Positions 24,660 to 35,322 are shown, counted from the stretch's first letter. The stretch is 64,000 bases of DNA from Diphasiastrum complanatum (GCA_029204225.1 CM055095.1:67109940-67173939), one strand, 5' to 3'. Made by a program: numbers and translations. Notes: generated by a model from the sequence alone, not told the origin.

Positions 24660-24672
24660 ATCATATATAATT
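24660..24672 (-). promoter_or_regulatory. Candidate TATA box of the metalloproteinase gene
   Basis: The minus strand reads AATTATATATGAT about 80-90 bp upstream of the ATG, giving a predicted 5' leader of about 50 nt. Confidence 0.55.
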
Positions 24673-27165
24673 CGGCAACTGATGACCAAGAATGAACGCC
24701 CATGGCTTATTGATATGAGATACACAAAACTGAGCTGTATAATAGAGGAATAACAGATATACTATAATGCAGCCCAACATATGAATATATACATATCTTT
24801 CATTCATTTGTTGATCTAAATCTAAAGAGACATATATCTTGATCATGACTCAGGATTAAGATCCACAACTAACGCTAGAAGTTTAAGAGTAGCATATTCC
24901 ATACCACCAATAATATTGTAGTCCTTGGTGGGCTCCCACACAACCAAGGGTTAGAACTTAGGAAACACTTGGAAGGGTTGGAACTTGGAAGATATACACC
25001 ATCACCTTGGAGAGATAGTGGTATCAACCACCATCCTATAGTTACACCATGACTTCATGCACATTAAGGCTCATCCAAGAATTTGAGGTGCACACCCACC
25101 TTTTAGATTGAAGGGCCCACCTTTTAAAACTTTCTTATGATATGTATATGGGAAGGTTACCTTTTAAGATTTAAAAATATAAAATAATTTAACCTTTTTT
25201 AAAAAGAATAGTGCGTAATTTTTAAAGAATTTTTTTAAAATTTGACCTACCATAAAGTTTAACTTGTATAGTTTACCTTTCAATGAGAAGGATAGTTTTT
25301 TAGTTTGGCTCTCAAGCAACAAAAAACTGACTTTATTTGAAGGGCAAATAGGCCTTTGGCATGCATTGCAACTTGCATATCAAAACTAGGACTTATTTGA
25401 TATTTTTTGATGAAGCAACTATAGCCATATGTTGTGGGTCTCCATAATTTCAGCGCATGCACGAGTGGGCATGTAGGCATGCATGAGCCCAAGGGGACAT
25501 TGGGGATGGGCCCTCCCTACACAACATAGGTGCCACATGAGGTGCTAAAATTATGGAGAGCCACTACCTTGGACACAAGGGTTTTGTTTCACACACAAGT
25601 GTTTTGCTAGTGTCATGAGGATATCAATAGGTAAGTTTCCTACCAACTCAGGTATCAAAGAATCAGTCCATATGCTCCCAAAAAGCAAATATGCTGGCCT
25701 TATGAAAAAGAAAAAGAAACTTGTGAAAGGTCTTGCTCTAAGCAATGGATGTTAATATTGATAGTGTTTATATTCATTCATGAATGGTCATATTCTACTA
25801 TTTGGCTTCATGCCCCACTTTGCATCTATGACCAAGACTTTAAGTACCTATCATCTACTATAGGTCGGCCTTCAAAATTTTAGGCACCTCTTTAATTGAT
25901 TTTTCACAAACTAAATTGACCAACCTAAACACATTGTATTACCTTTGCAAGCAGGTAAGGCCAAAAAAAAGTTCAATACCTAGTGGTACAATTTAGTCAA
26001 TATCATCCAAGACCTAAGCCAATATCACCCAAGACTTGCATTAAAGTCAAGGAATAAATGCATATCTTGACCTAGCATTTGACTTGTTCTTAATACTCAT
26101 AATTGTTAAACTAAAGTTTTTAATGTACCTAGCTTTTGTCATAAATATCTAATGAAATCCCTTAGACCAAAAGTTTTTACAAACCATTATCCAATATGCG
26201 TCATAAATAGACATTACTATCCCAGCACTAGGCATATTTCCCCTTCCGAAAATCCTTGTGCAACCAAAGCTCGTGGCCATCACCATTTAACCATTCATAA
26301 TGATTACTTAATAACATCCATCAATATTTCTCAAGCACTCACCAACCTTCCTAAAGCCTTGAATGGTGATAGTGCCATGACAATCATAGTTGCTTATATG
26401 TGCATCCATACATGACCAATTAGTGATTTTCTTACACTATGAAAACCCACACATGTTTGGAGAGACTCCTTTCGTAACAAGGTTCATGTGCTATTTGTGA
26501 GTTAGTGAGTGGCTACCTATAAAAGGTATGTGAGCATTGTTGAAATTTGATGGAGTCATGCCCTTTAGAGGTCATTTTGGACATATTTGAAGAGTAATTG
26601 CAATTAGGGGGGTTTAACCATGAAGCTCACAATGTTTCTAAAAGTGTCACATTGACGCCTAATTTCGTATTCCTTACAACGTCAAGACTAGGATCCTATA
26701 TTTGGCTAGTGCCAGCTAGGCTCAAGATGAAAGGCCTACTTTCTTAAATCAAAATTTTTAACGTCTTAAGCCTAGATGAAGGCCTGGCTCGAGGCTGAGC
26801 ACCTATCATGGACCATGGTTTATGACAAAATTTTACAGCAGATTCAATCCCAATCAATCCTGAAAGTGATGGAGGATGCACAAATAAAAGATCTAGATCC
26901 AAACTATGAGCTAGAATCAAGACTAGTTACCAAAACTAGCAAATTTGGCATTTAACTCCACATTAGGCACATAGATTTGATCAAATGAACCAAAGTAAAG
27001 TACAAAAAGCTTCTTAGACCTGTAAACAAGTTCAGAACCTTCCAATCCAAGCAATTAATGCATAAAAACACTCACATCCAATGGATGGAACTCGCCACCA
27101 AAAGACAATGATGATAGAAGTGGAAAAACTCGATTTTTCTTGATAATTTGATGGAGATCCCATCA
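24673..27165. other. Long intergenic stretch, nothing coding recognised
   Basis: About 2.5 kb with no frame that I can support as a gene. Short frames, such as those at 25,280 and 26,152, show no family signature. It probably contains old repeats. Confidence 0.5.
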
Positions 27166-27521
27166 TGCATTTATACATTTCAAGCTCGGATCTGAGCATA
27201 TTAGGGCACCTCTGAACTTATCATACCCTAACCCTAGCATCTAACCTAATAGGTCATTGGATCCACCCTAACTTGGGGTCAAGATCTCGAGATCCCAAAA
27301 CAATGAAAAACATGCTATTTTTAGCTCCTATTTCTCTCTAGCTTATCAAAGCACTATTTGGACTCACTCCAAAGGTGCCACTCATATGCTAGGTTAGGAA
27401 TGAGACTTACAAAGAGTATCCTATGCTATTTGGCACGTGTGACAAGCCACAACATGACCATAATACAATTTACAAGCCATATGACCAAAATTGGTCAAGC
27501 TAGAATTGTGAAATTTTAACA
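27166..27521 (-). repeat. 3' LTR of the compact element
   Basis: 356 bp, TG...CA ends, adjoining the polypurine tract on its right side. Confidence 0.75.
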
Positions 27522-27554
27522 CTCCTTCTCACAATTTAGCTCGATGAGACTATC

Positions 27555-28073
27555 CTAGATCAATAATACATGGATAAAAACAATATAACTTCCAGGTTCT
27601 TGCTTTGTTGAGTGACTATAATCACTCATCATGATAAGAATATGATTTGAGCTCCAAGTTCTCAAATGTAGTGAGAGCTCAATAAAGGTTGTCTTCAAGA
27701 TCCAAGCTTTGTCTTTGGTGGGTTGTTGAATGATCACCTTGGGCTGAAAAATGTGAGTCTCCTCCTCAAAATAAACATGAAAAACAGCAGCTTTCCATAA
27801 GATCCAACTTTTGTTTGAAGCACATACTATCAAAGCTTGATATATCGCCATCTTAACTTTATCCACTAAAACATTGAACTCCAACTTGGCATCCTTCCAA
27901 TGAAGGTCTTCATTCCTTGGAAATTCAAGAGTGAATGGATCACAAGATGAGGCCTTTGAATACATATTTGAAACTCTAATCAAAGTAGTAATGATCACTA
28001 TTTCATCATCATAAGATATAGGATGAAAAACAATGTTCATACTAGCATCATCAAAAGACTTTGTCAAATACAT
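27555..28073 (-). CDS. Single open frame inside the compact LTR element, function unknown
   Basis: 172 residues from ATG at 28,073; the frame also extends seven codons upstream to a GTG. It fills most of the 609-bp interior and ends 33 bp before the LTR. The product has charged and aromatic segments (FPRNEDLHWKDAKLEF, KSWILWKAAVFHVYFEEE). I see no zinc knuckle, DSG, YxDD or DDE motif, so it is not a recognisable gag or pol. It could be a relic of copia sequence, a captured host fragment or a novel frame. It is intact in a near-identical-LTR element, which argues against long decay. Confidence 0.4.
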   Translation of the reverse strand: MYLTKSFDDASMNIVFHPISYDDEIVIITTLIRVSNMYSKASSCDPFTLEFPRNEDLHWKDAKLEFNVLVDKVKMAIYQALIVCASNKSWILWKAAVFHVYFEEETHIFQPKVIIQQPTKDKAWILKTTFIELSLHLRTWSSNHILIMMSDYSHSTKQEPGSYIVFIHVLLI

Positions 28074-28130
28074 GACATGTTTTCTATCAAACACAAAATA
28101 AGATGAGTAAAGGGAGATATGGATAAATCA

Positions 28131-28486
28131 TGCATTTATACATTTCAAGCTTGGATCTGAGCATATTAGGGCACCTTTGAACTTATCATACCCTAACCCT
28201 AACATCTAACCTAATAAGTCATTGGATCCACCCTAACTTGGGGTCAAGATCTCGAGACCCAAAACAATGAAAAACATGCTATTTTTAGCTCCTATTTTCT
28301 CTCTAGCTTATCAAAGCACTATTTGGACTCACTCCAAAGGTGCCACTCCTATGCTAGGTTAGGAATGAGACTTACAAAGAGTATCCTATGCTATTTGGCA
28401 CGTGTGACAAGCCACAACATGACCATAATACAATTTACAAGCCATATGACCAAAATTGGTCAAGCTAGAATTGTGAAATTTTAACA
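28131..28486 (-). repeat. 5' LTR of the compact element
   Basis: Second 356-bp copy, matching 27,166-27,521 along its full length with few differences. Confidence 0.75.
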
Positions 28487-28829
28487 GTTTAAGGCTAAAG
28501 CTTGAGAGCCACACTTTCAATAAATTAAGGTGAGGTCCAAGTGCTATAAGGGCCCTTTGTAAAGATACTTTTTTTGACTTTTCAACTATTCGACGTCCAC
28601 ATGTCCTAATAGTATTTTTACATGTGTGCAAGACTGTAACGGTGTTTGTTGGACAAATTTTTTTACAATTTCCCGGGCATATTTTTAGCCCATTCAAAAC
28701 TCCCGCCGGGTAGAGTCTAGACATGTGATTGGATAATATATTGTTGCCCGTCAGCAAAAGACTGCCCGAGTTTAACTAGCTGAAGTTAAACTAACTTGCA
28801 TGGATGGTTCAACTAGCTGAAGTTATCAA

Positions 28830-28897
28830 TCGTTGTGTACATTATCAATCGTTTTGTATCTTGCATATTCATTATCAATCGTTTTGTATCTTGCACT
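28830..28897. repeat. Short tandem repeat of CATTATCAATCGTTTTGTA
   Basis: Three imperfect copies, two sharing the longer word ATTATCAATCGTTTTGTATC followed by TTGCA. Confidence 0.75.
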
Positions 28898-28904
28898 GTT
28901 ATGC

Positions 28905-30474
28905 AATGGCCGCTTGCAATCGAAGACCACGTAGTGCGATCAATTCGGTCACTGTCTGTAATGAAAGGGATTCTGAAGGGTTATGGATACCATGCACATA
29001 CAGAAAGTTTCAATGGGATGTGATGCATCCCTCATCAAAAGGTGCATTTTGCAAAAAAAAAAGATCAAATATGGATTACAGAAACTTTTGGAAAGGAATA
29101 ATTTTAGAGTTCAAAGTTTCAAAGGGAGGTCAACAAAAGTCTTGATTCAACATGTGTATATGCACAACGAAGTTATGGTGGTGAATGTCAATCCCGTAGA
29201 TCGACTCAAATGCAATTGTATGTGATGCAACTTATGCTGGTTTTTCTATGTTAATGATCCACATTCATTATTGTGATATATTTGTGTTAAAATGAAAAAT
29301 TGTCTTTTGCAGACTTGTATCCATTGAGCATAAGCGAATGGCAACCAATACAATCACTTGCAGGCATCATAGACGTCATTCATTCTGATATCGGTTTACT
29401 CCAGTATAAGCATCATCCTTTAAAGTCACTTTTGGATTCTGGCATTTTTTTTTTACGATTCTCTTTACATACCATGCAAAAATGGTTTGAATGGCAAACT
29501 AGAAACTCTACCTCTACCACATTTTTTAAGTGAGGAATGGGTTCCCCCCGATTCTACCATAGTAGAAAGTTTTAGATTGAAGTTTTTTATGGACATTCAA
29601 AACTGCATGAAATGTAGCACATGCTCAAAAACCAATAGACTATATTGGTATTTACCATTTGCAATTTTTGTAGATTAGATGTAATGTTCGTAAAACAGCT
29701 ACAATGTTCATTGCTAAGGATTTAACTGATGAAATGATATCAGAACTCTTTGATGATCATTGGGATGTGAAAACTGATGGCAACATTCAATGTAGAGCGA
29801 ACAAATCATCCATGATATTTCGATATCATATAGAAAAACAAATGCTTTCTTTTATGTTTTATTATAGAAGATGGATTAGAGTTAATAATGAATGAAAATC
29901 ATTAGATCAAGACTTTACAGTGAACCATCAAGAGCAAATGCAAATAGAGTTGAAGCAAAATGGGGTTGTTATTGCGACAATTGAAGTGGAGGAGTACTGG
30001 AGTCTAAAATATATAGGATTAGAATTTACAATGCTCCAATTTGACATCTCTCAAAACTATGGTTTTCGAGTAAATGGAAGAATGGTACGCTTTTGTATTT
30101 GAATAGTTTGTTATGTAATTGTTATCCTGTTATTTATTAACAATGATTTATTGATAGACCATTTGCAATGTTAATGCAGATTAGAGCAAGGCAAGAAGAT
30201 CATATCCCATGCAAAAATTTATTGTCAAGCATCGAAATTGTCGAAACAAAATAAATCTTTGATGAATCAGTAAATCTACAATATTGGTGAGCTTAACTTT
30301 CCTTGTTAAATTTTAGATTGCTAACTTTTGGCTCCTTTTATATTAACCCACATTGTTTATAGAAAAATGTAATTCCATTGTTTTCATGTGCAGGTTCAAG
30401 GAAAGTGAAATGAAAGATGGAAATAGCAACAATAGAATATCAAATGATGGAAATAGCAACAATCGAACATGAAA
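28905..30474 (+). pseudogene. Decayed spliced gene, product unknown
   Basis: Coding blocks join in phase across three plausible GT-AG introns: 29,218-29,312 (95 nt), 30,085-30,179 (95 nt) and 30,287-30,393 (107 nt). For example, VDRLKCN before the first intron continues as YPLSISEWQPIQ after it, and LQYW spans the last. Other blocks are KIKYGLQKLLERNN (about 29,070), DSTIVESFRLKF, LTDEMISELFDDHWDVKTDG (29,719-29,775) and MQIELKQNGVVIATIEVEEYW (about 29,938-30,002). Frame shifts near 29,030 and 29,460 and stops near 29,675, 29,893 and 30,251 show decay. The final exon ends at a TGA at about 30,472. I do not recognise the family. It may be a host gene relic or cargo of a large element. Confidence 0.4.
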
Positions 30475-31680
30475 AGACCCAAAAGGGTCATCATTTGTAC
30501 ACATTGAATGTAAATTTTTGAAATACATATTTTTGAATTGGCCTTTTGTAATTTGTAGAGACAAATTGCTCCTAAGTAATAAAGACTTTCCCAGCTTCCA
30601 ACCCAGATAGACTTTGATGATATAGAATTATCAATGATCAATATTCTTTTAGGATACTGTATGAATTTATTACTTTAATGAATTGAGTAATAGACATTGA
30701 TACATGTAGAACTAAGAATCTTCTATGATTTATGTTTGATGGTAGTATGAACACTGACCTTTGTGTGAAGGGATGTGTAGGTACACACAAACGTACCTAA
30801 ATAATCTGAACAAGAATAAGAAGTCCTTTGGGCTTAAGGACTAATCTCTCTTTGAGGGTATGTGCAGGTACTCGAGAAAGTGCCAAAAGAAGAAAGTGCC
30901 TAGGGTCTGATCACCTAGTGACCTTTTCCACCATGATTGGGGATGGGCAACCTCTAGAAAAAAGGGCCTAGAAATTGATGGACATTATGCAAAAACAAGA
31001 TGGACATATACCTCGGCTCTTCCTTAGGAAGATTGCACTTGGGTGAATTCCCAAATTTTAACCATGTAATATTATATGTAATTAAAAGTCAAGTTGGAAT
31101 CTTGTACCACCTACCTCCCACCTACTTTTCCACATGCATTCTAGGCTATTTGACACCTAGAATGGGACACCCTCCTACACTCTCACTTCATATGCCAAAT
31201 CACCAAAATAACTCTCCCAAGCTAATACACATCACCCATTCACCCTCTCTAACTAATACACCTCATCCATGCACTCCACTTCACCCTAAGTCCAATTGGA
31301 GTCTTCCTCACACCTCATGCACTTGAACTTGACACCTCACTCACTTTGGAAAGACTCTCCACTCTCTACATAAGTGGAAATGTGCCCCTCTACAAGAGGA
31401 TGGAAGGATGTTGCATCCAAACTCTGCCATTTTGTTTTTTGTTGTGTACAGGTGCTTTGGAGAAGAGGATTGAGGCATTACCTCAAGGAGGCTATGTTAT
31501 TTTGTGATTTCGGGATTTTTGGAGCTCAAACCCTCAGATTTCTATCTCTCTTTCACATCACACACAAACACACACACACACACACTCTCTCCCTCTCTCA
31601 CTTTCACCTTCTCTCGAAACCATGGTATGCTCTTGAAATTGTTACCCGTATGTAAGAATGGCTGATCAGTACTTTTGCAA
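30475..31680. other. Intergenic, with a short CA repeat at 31,560-31,585
   Basis: No gene recognised. 31,080-31,330 is rich in C and A (short CACC/CTCA words); 31,560-31,620 holds (CA)n followed by CT-rich DNA. Confidence 0.5.
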
Positions 31681-31684
31681 GTCA

Positions 31685-32090
31685 GGCTATCTGTGGCCTG
31701 TTGTCCATGCATGTCAGATCTAGAGCTTGCATGTCAGATTTGAAGCTTGCATGTCATAGCATCAGTGGCCTATTGTCCATACATGTTAGATCTAGAGCGT
31801 GCATGTCAGATCTAAAGCTTGCATGTCAGATTTGAAGCTTGCATGTCATAGCATCAGTGGCCTATTGTTCATGCATGTCAGATCTAGAGCTTGCATGTCA
31901 GATCTAAAGCTTGCATGTCAGATTTGAAGCTTGCATGTCACACCATGCATTGCCAAATGACCATGCATGTCACTTCATGATTGTTGCATGTCAAGAATCT
32001 ATGAACCCTTATGATTGCATGTCAAGAATCTATGAACCCTTATAATTGCATGACAAGAATTTAAGATCCAACATGATTGCATGTCAGAAA
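31685..32090. repeat. Minisatellite built on GCATGTCAGATCTAGAGCTT
   Basis: About fifteen imperfect copies of an 18-20 bp unit (TTGCATGTCAGATYTRAAGC). They are grouped into higher-order units of about 100 bp that also contain CATAGCATCAGTGGCCTATTG. It decays towards 32,090 into TTGCATGTCAAGAATCTATG copies. Confidence 0.85.
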
Positions 32091-32273
32091 AATTAAGACT
32101 TATGAAGAAATTTCTATGCTTTTGTTAAGCTAGATATGGAATTAAGATCATTGAATATGAACTAAGTTTATGTAAGTTGATGTTACTACATCTGAGACCC
32201 CTATTGGAATCCATTGTATATGTAATTGGCATTGGCCAATTGGATTTGCATAATGATAAAAAAAGAATCCTTT

Positions 32274-32290
32274 GGGGGGGGGGGGGGGGG
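32274..32290. repeat. Run of 17 G
   Basis: Uninterrupted poly-G followed by AGTCCCC. Confidence 0.95.
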
Positions 32291-32519
32291 AGTCCCCATC
32301 TTGACCCCTCAATGCTTCCGCTATTGTGTGAATGAATCTATGTGATGCAATGTTTTTTGAGTTTTGATTTAAAATCTTAGCTGATTTTCATTAAGTTGAT
32401 TCGAGACTAGCTTTATGTGAACGATAAGCCAATTAAATCTTTTGGCCTTTAAAGAACTTTGGACAGGCGTTCACCCTCGAGTTCACACCTTTCAATAAGA
32501 CCATCTATCTATTTCTCTA

Positions 32520-33520
32520 TATAAATTTCTTTCCATCAGCTCTTTCAAGTGCAAGCTCCCCAGCTTCTTGTTCCATTGTCATCAATGTTGCATTAGAGAG
32601 AAAAATCTTAATCATCTCTTGTTGAAATTCAAATGTCATTTTGTGTGAATTTTGGATAGGTGAACCGCAAATCATCAACAATAGACAAGTTAGACGAATA
32701 CACAAAAAGCAAAAAATCATATAAATAAAATCAGTGTACATTTAAACTCAAATTACTTGACATATATCGACATTTTCATCTTGACTGATGAACCATTCCA
32801 TAAAGCATTTAACATTTTTAATGGCATATCAGCCACAACTGAATGAGTCAACTTGCTGAGAGGACTGAGAATCAAAATACAAAATGTTGATTTCACATTT
32901 TTTTATATGGCAATTTGCATCACGAAAAAAGTAATTGAAAAATTGGTTACATGTGCGTCTATTATCTCTATGTGCTTTGCTACACACAGGGCCTTCGTTG
33001 GAGAATATATCATCATGCTTTTGTACATCTCAATGTCGACATTGAGGTGTGTTGATCTCAAAGAATCCATTCTCAACACCCTTGGATTGCACAAACCGGC
33101 TTCATCCACTCTTAGTGATATAATATGTATAGACCAGTGATGACTGCAATCAACCAAATAGTCAATGATGTGTAAATGAAAAAAATACAAATAAAGCATA
33201 CAATAAAACAACACATACTTTTGACAGTATGGTACAACAAAAATTTCGGTATCGCTTGGCATGGGTCGTAAACATGATGAAGCTGATTGCTCGTCCTTAA
33301 GCAAGTGACAAAAAAATTGAGTAAGCACAAAAACACCTGGAATAGTGTCGCTTTTGTACAACTGAACCCAATAATTGAGTCCAACTTCGACAATTGGGTC
33401 TGTGAGGTCCGAAGACTTATTCGTTAATTCCTTAAAGATAGCAGAATTAAAATAATTCATATATGAGGCCGAATATATATTAAATACAAAGTGACCACCT
33501 AATTTATCTATTTTTTTTAG
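32520..33520 (-). pseudogene. Ulp1/SENP-type (C48) cysteine protease domain, C-terminal part of an H3 fusion
   Basis: Minus-strand frames from about 33,520 carry an N-terminal part (SYMNYFNSAIFKELTNKS, VGLNYWVQLY). IFVVPYCQ follows, and then a 75-nt GT-AG intron (33,144-33,218). After splicing the domain continues HHWSIHIISL, with the catalytic His in HHW, and VLRMDSLRS, with the catalytic Asp codon at 33,065-33,067. The catalytic Cys lies in DSFSCG, codon 32,835-32,837, in the usual Gln-then-Asp-Cys-Gly context, but the next codon but one is TGA. A tail (TYPKFTQNDI, FEFQQEMIKIFLS) ends at about 32,520 after another shift. C48 proteases remove SUMO or related modifiers and are common in plant MULE and CACTA transposons. 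The frames follow directly on those of the histone-like part. Confidence 0.75.
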
Positions 33521-33565
33521 CTATGTACTCGTCAAAAATTATATATTGTTCATAATCAAGAAATG

Positions 33566-34413
33566 TTAGCATGGAATCGATCGAATATTGAGAACTAAAC
33601 TTTTATACACAGTTCCTATTGATTGAGATGGGCTTTCAGGAAAGCGAGCAATTGATTTTGTGATGTATCTATCCAAATCCTCTGTGGTGCATCTGGGCAC
33701 ATCCAAAGGCTGGTCACTATCAAAAGAGTAATCTAGTAAAAAATTTAGACCAGGAGTGACAAGAAGACCCTCTTGAACTTTCAGTGTATCAAGAATTAAT
33801 TTGGTCTGGCCTATCATATGCTCAGTCTCATCTGATAGTAGTAATATTCTTTTAGATGGAGGTGGAGGAGAGGGGGAGTCTTCAGCTTCCACCCTAGACG
33901 ACCCAACTTGATCATGAGTTGGCTGGTCTTCGACTGGCTTGATTTGGCCCTTTTTGGCCCTGGTTCCTGACCTCACTGGCCTTGACTGCTTTCTTTTCCT
34001 CTGATAAGGGGGTCTAACCCTGGGAGCAGGTTGGGGAGGTGGAGGTGCCTTGAACACCTGTTCGTACTGATTCCTCAGCCTGAACACAAGCTCCATATCT
34101 TTGGGCATGATAGTCACATGCTTTGCATGTACAGAAGCAAGCACAATGTCCTCAAAAAACCTAATCCGATAATCTTCATAGGCTGTATGCAAAGCTTCAA
34201 TGGCAGTCACACACATCTCACATCCACGAATAAAGATCTCGTCACATCCCTCAGGTTGGTGGACTTCTGTAGCCTCCTAATATCTCTAAGCCATGGGCGG
34301 GGTTTTCTTCCAGTCCCCCTAGCACGAGATCTAACAGCTGCAGGATGAAAGGATGATGTAGGTTGACCAGCAGACGAGATAGTAGGACACGTGGTTTGTT
34401 TAGTCCTTACCAT
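33566..34413 (-). pseudogene. Histone H3-like domain with Pro/Lys-rich C-terminal linker, N-terminal part of a protease fusion
   Basis: ATG at 34,413 opens with MVRTKQT, nearly the canonical H3 start. A diverged tail follows, then RKPRPWLRDIRRLQKSTNL, matching the H3 RPGTVALREIRKYQKSTEL region (alpha-N). After a shift at about 34,215 and a gap of about 15 residues relative to H3, the second frame resumes with TAIEALHTAYEDY, FFEDIVLASVHAKHVTIMPKDMEL, the H3 alpha-2, loop-2 and alpha-3. The tail lacks most modifiable lysines (K9 and K27 contexts are gone). After alpha-3 comes a foreign linker of about 165 residues: KAPPPPQPAP, basic QRKRKQSRPVRSGTRAKKG, acidic/Pro DSPSPPPPSKR. It ends at 33,566, where a frame shift leads straight into SMLTFLDYEQY and the C48 protease. 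It would make a nucleosome-directed protease if intact. Confidence 0.75.
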
Positions 34414-34648
34414 TCCCTTCCAATATCGCAGACATGCGAGTAGGTCGTAGATGAATTAATCATATGTAGATCCTCGTGTGGCTCCTATTTCACTCAAAGA
34501 TATTTCAATATCGTAGGGGCGCGAGTAGGGACCAAGCCTCTCAGAAAGAAACTAGAAGGTCGCGCGGCTCTGATATTCAGTTTGGGTAATAGAGAGCAAG
34601 AAACAATTCACGAATCTGATAAGCAAATTGTTTTTAATCGCGGTCTCT

Positions 34649-34662
34649 ACTTATATATAGAG
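34649..34662 (-). promoter_or_regulatory. Candidate TATA box of the H3-protease gene
   Basis: The minus strand reads CTCTATATATAAGT, about 240 bp upstream of the ATG at 34,413. Confidence 0.55.
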
Positions 34663-34692
34663 GGATTTTTTATGCATTAAATGAAAAAACAC

Positions 34693-34860
34693 CACGTGCC
34701 AATTTCTGATTGGTGTGTCCTATTAATGATTGCTCCACACATGCGGGATATACGTGTCCAATTTTCAACCACACACGTGCCAATTTTTCATTCGTGTGTC
34801 TTATTAATATTTACTCCACACGTGCGGATATATGTGTCCGATTTTCAACCACACACGTGT
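34693..34860. repeat. Tandem repeat, 80-81 bp unit, two copies plus a partial third
   Basis: CACGTGCCAATTTYTSATTSGTGTGTC, then TATTAAT, ACTCCACACRTGCGG, ATATRYGTGTCC and ATTTTCAACCACA, repeated. It lies between the two TATA boxes. Confidence 0.85.
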
Positions 34861-34982
34861 CACCTATGGATTTGGCCGACATTGCACATAAATGCTTCGC
34901 ACGTGTTACAGGAATGGACGTATCTCAGAAGTGTCGCGTATCTAACAGTGATTTTCGAACGGCTGCGATGAATCTACGGGAT

Positions 34983-34991
34983 GTATATAAG
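34983..34991 (+). promoter_or_regulatory. Candidate TATA box of the divergent plus-strand gene
   Basis: GTATATAAGGG at the right edge of the repeat region, about 340 bp upstream of the ATG at 35,323. Confidence 0.55.
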
Positions 34992-35322
34992 GGCTAAACA
35001 TTGTCATAAAATGTTTTGCTTACTCAGAGATTTTGAAGGCAATATCGCAACCACGCAACTCTACTACTTTTGATCTTATTTGCCAACACTCCCTCGCGTG
35101 CCTACAATATCGGATATTCTCTTTGACTACCCAATATCGCTACCACACGATGCTGCTGCTACTTTCCGATTTTTCCAGCACACCATCGCGTGCCTGCGAT
35201 ATCGTTACATGCTTGTTGCCTTGATGTCGCTGCCACGTGACAATGTCTCTCCAAATCCGAATTTTGGCCATTCCTCGCGTTGTTGCGATATCCAGTATCC
35301 AATTTTCTTTGTCATTTCTAAT

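Larger units (their letters stand above)
27166..28486 (-). mobile_element. Compact LTR retroelement, about 1.3 kb
   Basis: Two direct repeats of 356 bp (27,166-27,521 and 28,131-28,486), each beginning TGCATTTATAC and ending TTTTAACA, flank 609 bp. Next to the left repeat, the minus strand reads a purine-rich tract TTGTGAGAAGGAG directly followed by TGTTAAAATTTC, which is the polypurine tract and LTR start. The element is therefore on the minus strand. The repeats differ at only about seven places by eye, so it is young. No standard primer site is seen beside the right LTR, and no target duplication is obvious. Confidence 0.75.
34414..35322. promoter_or_regulatory. Divergent promoter with ACGT-rich tandem repeats
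   Basis: About 0.9 kb between the ATG of the H3-like frame and the ATG of the plus-strand gene. It contains a TATA box for each direction and a tandem repeat of 80-81 bp starting CACGTGCCAATTT at 34,693, 34,774 and (partial) 34,854, each with G-box-like ACGT cores. A second recurring word, CAATATCGCnnnCANGCGA, occurs in both leaders (34,421; 34,505; 35,040; 35,132; weaker at 35,197 and 35,222). Confidence 0.6.

Noticed and set aside
28540-28760. Second copy of the fold-back element of 16,752-17,131
   Set aside because: Only about 20 bp (CCCTTTGTAAAGAT and following T-run) match and no right end was found.
33566-34413. Host centromeric histone CENH3
   Set aside because: The diverged tail suggested it, but the fusion to a C48 protease and the transposon-like setting fit a captured H3 better. 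Left open in the findings.
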